NCBI GenBank assembly: GCA_949126835.1
Contig: OX421494.1
Coordinates: 24,520,696-24,584,695 of the forward strand
Source of the DNA: Anisus vortex
Lineage: Eukaryota; Mollusca; Gastropoda; Planorbidae
Reading direction: 5' to 3'
Length of the DNA stretch: 64,000 nt
Shown here: positions 59,080 to 64,000 of the stretch, in pieces
Numbering within the stretch: the first letter of the stretch is position 1
Layout of the letters: every line of letters starts with the position of its first letter
Notes under the pieces: model-generated
Seen by the model: only the letters and a program-made list of their open reading frames with translations
What the model was told of the DNA's origin: nothing
Databases searched by the model: none
Program-made: the position numbers and the translations under genes

Positions 59080-59720
59080 TTAGGCCTTTGTTGCAGCTGT
59101 ACTCATGCAACACGACATTTAGCCATATTTTATAGCTGTGCCCATACAACAAAGAAGGCAAAGATAGGGCCGAGTGGAAGGAAGGAGGTGGTGAGGCAGG
59201 CCAGAGCCCTCCATGCCAGAGAAGATGATGATGCTCATACAACACGACATTTAGGCCTATGTTGTCACTCTACACTTTGCTATACGACATTTAGGGCCTA
59301 TGTTGTCACTCTACACTTTGCTATACGACATTTAGGGTCTATGTTGTCAATCTACACTTTGCTATACGACATTTAGGGTCTATGTTGTCACTCTACACTT
59401 TGCTATACGACATTTAGGGTCTATGTTGTCACTCTACACTTTGCTATACGACATTTAGGCCAATGTTGTCACAATACACTTTGCTATACGACATTTAGGC
59501 CTCTGTTGTCAAAATACACTTTGCTATACGACATTTAGGCCAATGTTGTCACAATACACTTTGCTATACGGCATTTAGGCCTATGTTGTCACAATACATT
59601 TTGCTATACGAATTTTAGGGCCTATGTTGTCACTGTACTCATGCAACACGAAATTTAGGCCTATGTTGTCACTGCGTACTGTTTGGGACGACACCTAGGC
59701 CTGCGTTGTAGCTGTACATT
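59080..59720. repeat. 41-bp minisatellite with an embedded retroelement fragment
   Basis: Unit contains GTCACTCTACACTTTGCTA and ACGACATTTAGG. About 10 recognisable units from 59240, and two or three very degenerate units from 59080. A fragment of an RTE-like element lies inside at 59151-59235. TAGGCCTA occurs in at least three units. Confidence 0.92.
59151..59235 (+). mobile_element. RTE-like 3' end fragment
   Basis: AAAGATAGGGCCGAGTGG and GAGGTGGTGAGGCAGGCC correspond to the last codons of the element at 19355-20862 (translated KEVVRQARALHA, compare KEVVKQAKALHG). It ends in GAAGATGATGATG, a microsatellite-like tail. One extra GGAA shifts the frame. CATACAAC on both sides (59143-59150, 59236-59243) could be the target duplication or a repeat unit. 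Confidence 0.75.
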
Positions 59721-59965
59721 GTGCGACACTAAATAACTTTGCGACCGAGTGAATTAAGAGAATGCTGTAAACGAAGACCTGGCGCAAGGGGACAAGTGAC
59801 ATACTAATCTAAACATACATTGTGTGCACCTGTTGTGTCGCCCATTTGACATTTGCAGATGAAATGTTACATCCACAGTCAGGTACAAGTGTTTCCACAC
59901 TCTTTAGCATAGTGGGTGGTAACAAATATGGCGTGTCTTTGTTTAGATTTTAGACCAAAAATAGT
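59721..59965. other. Short non-coding spacer
   Basis: No gene recognised. Confidence 0.3.
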
Positions 59966-60160
59966 TTGCACATTCACACACAAACTCTTTACACACTCAC
60001 ACACAAACTCTTTACACACTCACACACAAACTCTTTACACACTCACACACAAACTCTTTACACACTCACACACAAACTCTTTACACACTCACACACAAAC
60101 TCTTTACACACTCACACACAAACTCTTTACACACTCACACACTAACTCTTTACACACTCA
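59966..60160. repeat. 23-bp minisatellite, about 8 copies
   Basis: Unit ACTCTTTACACACTCACAC plus ACAA. Nearly identical copies. Confidence 0.96.
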
Positions 60161-60764
60161 CAAAGAAGAATGCGTGCTGTAAAATGAACTTTTTTTTGTC
60201 GGGATCTAATTGCAATATAGATGCGGTGCAAAAAATGTTACAATTTAACCTTTGTTTACATATTTTTGTTAATTTTTGTACAATGTATATTTGCATGTGT
60301 TTTTTTCTGTATATATACTATCTAATGATAGTTTAAGATTATCTATCATATTATATTTGCCTTGAATGATATATATATATTTTTTCATTTTGAAAATATC
60401 AGACTTGGTAAAATACGCTAGGGGCATTTCTTTTTCTCGGTACAGGAGGGTTGTCCCTAAGTCCAACCGAATGTGAGATCATAAGGCAACTAGGCTTTTG
60501 GCTAGCCACACAATCCCACTAGTATGATGTGACAATATTGGCGAAATGTACTCCACACGCAAACATGACCCCCAGTGGTCTGAAATGGCAACATTGCTTG
60601 TGACGTTTATATTATTTATACTAGCATAGTTTTGCCCATATTATGGCAAATCAAAATGTTCACCAAGGACCAAGAGGCAGCTAATCCAAATAATTGTTGG
60701 ACCAATATACTATAATACTTCCCTTCCTTCTCAATAGATGCCCTGAAGGTAAATAATCTGAGAT
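60161..60764. other. Non-coding DNA with a degenerate SINE piece
   Basis: Contains the SINE fragment at 60442-60565. No gene. Confidence 0.45.
60442..60565 (+). mobile_element. Degenerate SINE family-A fragment
   Basis: GTACAGGAGGGTTGTCCCTA, AGTCCAACCGAATGTGAGAT, CTAGCCACACAATCCCACTA and GTATGATGTGACAATATTGG keep the order of the family-A body (GGAGGGTGTCC, GAGTTTACCC, GCCACACAATC, CTAGTATGCCGTGACCAC). The tRNA head is missing. Confidence 0.55.
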
Positions 60765-63700
60765 ACAACACAATATTACATTGATACAACACAATATTAC
60801 ATTGATACAACACACTATTTCATTGATACAACACAATATTACATTGATACAACACAATATTACATTGATACAACACAATATTACATTGATACAACACAAT
60901 ATTTCATTGATACAACACAATATTACATTGATACAACACAATATTACATTGATACAACACAATATTACATTGATACAACACAATATTACATTGATACAAC
61001 ACAATATTTCATTGATACAACACAATATTACATTGATACGACACAATATTTCATTGATACAACACAATATTACATTGATACAACACAATATTACATTGAT
61101 ACAACACAATATTACATTGATACAACACAATATTACATTGATACAACACAATATTACATTGATACAACACAATATTACATTGATACAACACACTATTACA
61201 TTGATACAACACACTATTTCATTGATACAACACAATATTACATTGATACAACACAATATTACATTGATACAACACAATATTACATTGATACAACACAATA
61301 TTACATTGATACAACACAATATTACATTGATACAACACAATATTACATTGATACAACACAATATTACATTGATACAACACAATATTACATTGATACAACA
61401 CAATATTACATTGATACAACACAATATTACATTGATACAACACAATATTACATTGATACAACACAATATTACATTGATACAACACAATATTTCATTGATA
61501 CAACACAATATTACATTGATACAACACAATATTACATTGATACAACACAATATTTCATTGATACAACACAATATTACATTGATACAACACAATATTACAT
61601 TGATACAACACAATATTACATTGATACAACACAATATTACATTGATACAACACAATATTACATTGATACAACACAATATTACATTGATACAACACAATAT
61701 TACATTGATACAACACAATATTACATTGATACAACACAATATTACATTGATACAACACAATATTACATTGATACAACACAATATTTCATTGATACAACAC
61801 AATATTTCATTGATACAACACAATATTACATTGATACAACACAATATTACATTGATACAACACAATATTACATTGATACAACACAATATTACATTGATAC
61901 AACACAATCTTACATTTATACAACTCAATATTACATTGATACAACACAATATTACATTGATACAACACAATATTACATTGATTCAACACAATATTTCATT
62001 GATACAACACAATATTACATTGATACAACACAATATTACATTGATACAACACAATATTTAATTGATACAACACAATATTACATTGATACAACACAATATT
62101 ACATTGATACAACACAATATTACATTGATACAACACAATATTACATTGATACAACACAATATTACATTGATACAACACAATATTACATTGATACAACACA
62201 ATATTACATTGATACAACACAATATTACATTGATACAACACAATATTTCATTGATACAACACAATATTTCATTGATACAACACAATATTTCATTGATACA
62301 ACACAATATTACATTGATACAACACAATATTTCATTGATACAACACAATATTACATTGATACAACACAATATTACATTGATACAACACAATATTACATTG
62401 ATACAACACAATATTTCATTGATACAACACAATATTACATTGATACAACACAATATTACATTGATACAACACAATATTACATTGATACAACACAATATTA
62501 CATTGATACAACACAATATTACATTGATACAACACAATATTACATTGATACAACACAATATTACATTGATACAACACAATATTACATTGATACAACACAA
62601 TATTACATTGATACAACACAATATTACATTGATACAACACAATATTACATTGATACAACACAATATTACATTGATACAACACAATATTACATTGATACAA
62701 CACAATATTTCATTGATACAACACAATATTTCATTGATACAACACAATATTACATTGATACAACACAATATTACATTGATACAACACAATATTTCATTGA
62801 TACAACACAATATTACATTGATACAACACAATATTACATTGATACAACACAATATTACATTGATACAACACAATATTACATTGATACAACACAATATTAC
62901 ATTGATACAACACAATATTACATTGATACAACACAATATTACATTGATTCAACACAATATTTCATTGATACAACACAATATTTCATTGATACAACACAAT
63001 ATTACATTGATACAACACAATATTACATTGATACAACACAATATTACATTGATACAACACAATATTACATTGATACAACACAATATTACATTGATACAAC
63101 ACAATCTTACATTTATACAACTCAATATTACATTGATACAACACAATATTACATTGATACAACACAATATTACATTGATACAACACAATATTACATTGAT
63201 TCAACACAATATTACATTGATACAACACAATATTACATTGATACAACACAATATTTCATTGATACAACACAATATTACATTGATACAACACAATATTACA
63301 TTGATACAACACAATATTACATTGATACAACACAATATTACATTGATACAACACAATATTACATTGATACAACACAATATTACATTGATACAACACAATA
63401 TTACATTGATACAACACAATATTACATTGATACAACACAATATTACATTGATACAACACAATATTACATTGATACAACACAATATTTCATTGATACAACA
63501 CAATATTTCATTGATACAACACAATATTTCATTGATACAACACAATATTACATTGATACAACACAATATTTCATTGATACAACACAATATTACATTGATA
63601 CAACACAATATTACATTGATACAACACAATATTACATTGATACAACACAATATTTCATTGATACAACACAATATTACATTGATACAACACAATATTACAT

Positions 63701-64000
63701 TGATACAACACAATATTACATTGATACAACACAATATTACATTGATACAACACAATATTACATTGATACAACACAATATTACATTGATACAACACAATAT
63801 TACATTGATACAACACACTATTACATTGATACAACACACTATTTCATTGATACAACACAATATTACATTGATACAACACAATATTACATTGATACAACAC
63901 ACTATTACATTGATACAACACAATATTACATTGATACAACACAATATTACATTGATACAACACAATATTACATTGATACAACACAATATTACATTGATAC
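60765..64000. repeat. 21-bp minisatellite, at least 150 copies, running off the window
   Basis: Unit ACACAATATTACATTGATAC plus A. Main variants: TTTCATT for TTACATT, CACTATT for CAATATT, and a rare cluster near 61908-61925 and 63105-63122 (AATCTTACATTTATACAACT). The rare cluster recurs 1197 bases apart, exactly 57 units, and another pattern recurs after 1239 bases (59 units), showing large segment duplications. Seven-codon units keep frames open up to 429 codons on both strands; these are not genes. Confidence 0.99.

Noticed and set aside
60681..63986. Several frames of 260-430 codons in the last 3 kb
   Set aside because: Seven-codon tandem units again, open in multiple frames and on both strands.

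Overview
This window looks like AT-rich, non-coding DNA from a metazoan genome, most likely a mollusc and possibly a heterobranch gastropod. The evidence is dispersed tRNA-derived SINEs, 3' ends of L2/CR1-like and RTE-like non-LTR retrotransposons, many hAT-like DNA transposons and MITEs, very abundant minisatellites, and no compact gene-dense stretches. The taxon is inferred from repeat style, not proven. There is no operon, rRNA gene, CRISPR array or credible complete gene. One 200-base N gap lies at 11290-11489.

The only protein-coding signal I would defend is a possible first coding exon at 3964-4332 on the plus strand. It is 123 codons in a GC-richer patch and ends at a good CAG|GTAATG splice donor, with a second in-frame CAG|GTAAAT donor 87 bases earlier. 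If real, much of the rest of the window could be its first intron. A weaker possible minus-strand exon lies at 25119-25371. All the very long open frames (up to 997 codons) are products of tandem arrays whose unit length is a multiple of three.

Layout. 0.8-2.1 kb: decayed L2-like reverse transcriptase. 3.9-4.4 kb: candidate exon. 7-11.3 kb: a SINE, a 13-bp array, a 30-bp higher-order array, then a truncated hAT copy running into the gap. 12-17 kb: hAT MITE, SINE and a 1.8-kb hAT with a minus-strand transposase relic. 18.2-21.7 kb: a nest of elements, in which an RTE-like reverse transcriptase split by a 354-bp hAT MITE sits between perfect 25-bp inverted repeats flanked by TTA. 24.2-25.0 kb: a GC-rich unrecognised repeat related to 17.1-17.3 kb. 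29-35 kb: two large arrays (21-bp and 57-bp units). 36.7-49.4 kb: several hAT MITEs, SINEs and microsatellites. 48.7-54.3 kb: several arrays and a SINE. 55.9-56.6 kb: the freshest L2-like 3' end. 57.3-60.2 kb: more arrays. 60.8-64.0 kb: a 21-bp array that runs off the window. Tandem arrays together occupy roughly a fifth of the window.

The most unusual signals are a set of extremely short palindromic insertions (31-73 bp), of which one has a perfect 8-bp target duplication, one a 7/8 duplication and one TTAA flanks; a strong excess of the palindromic octamer TAGGCCTA scattered through unrelated sequence; higher-order structure in three large arrays; and the nested element at 18.2-21.7 kb. All counts and alignments here were made by eye.
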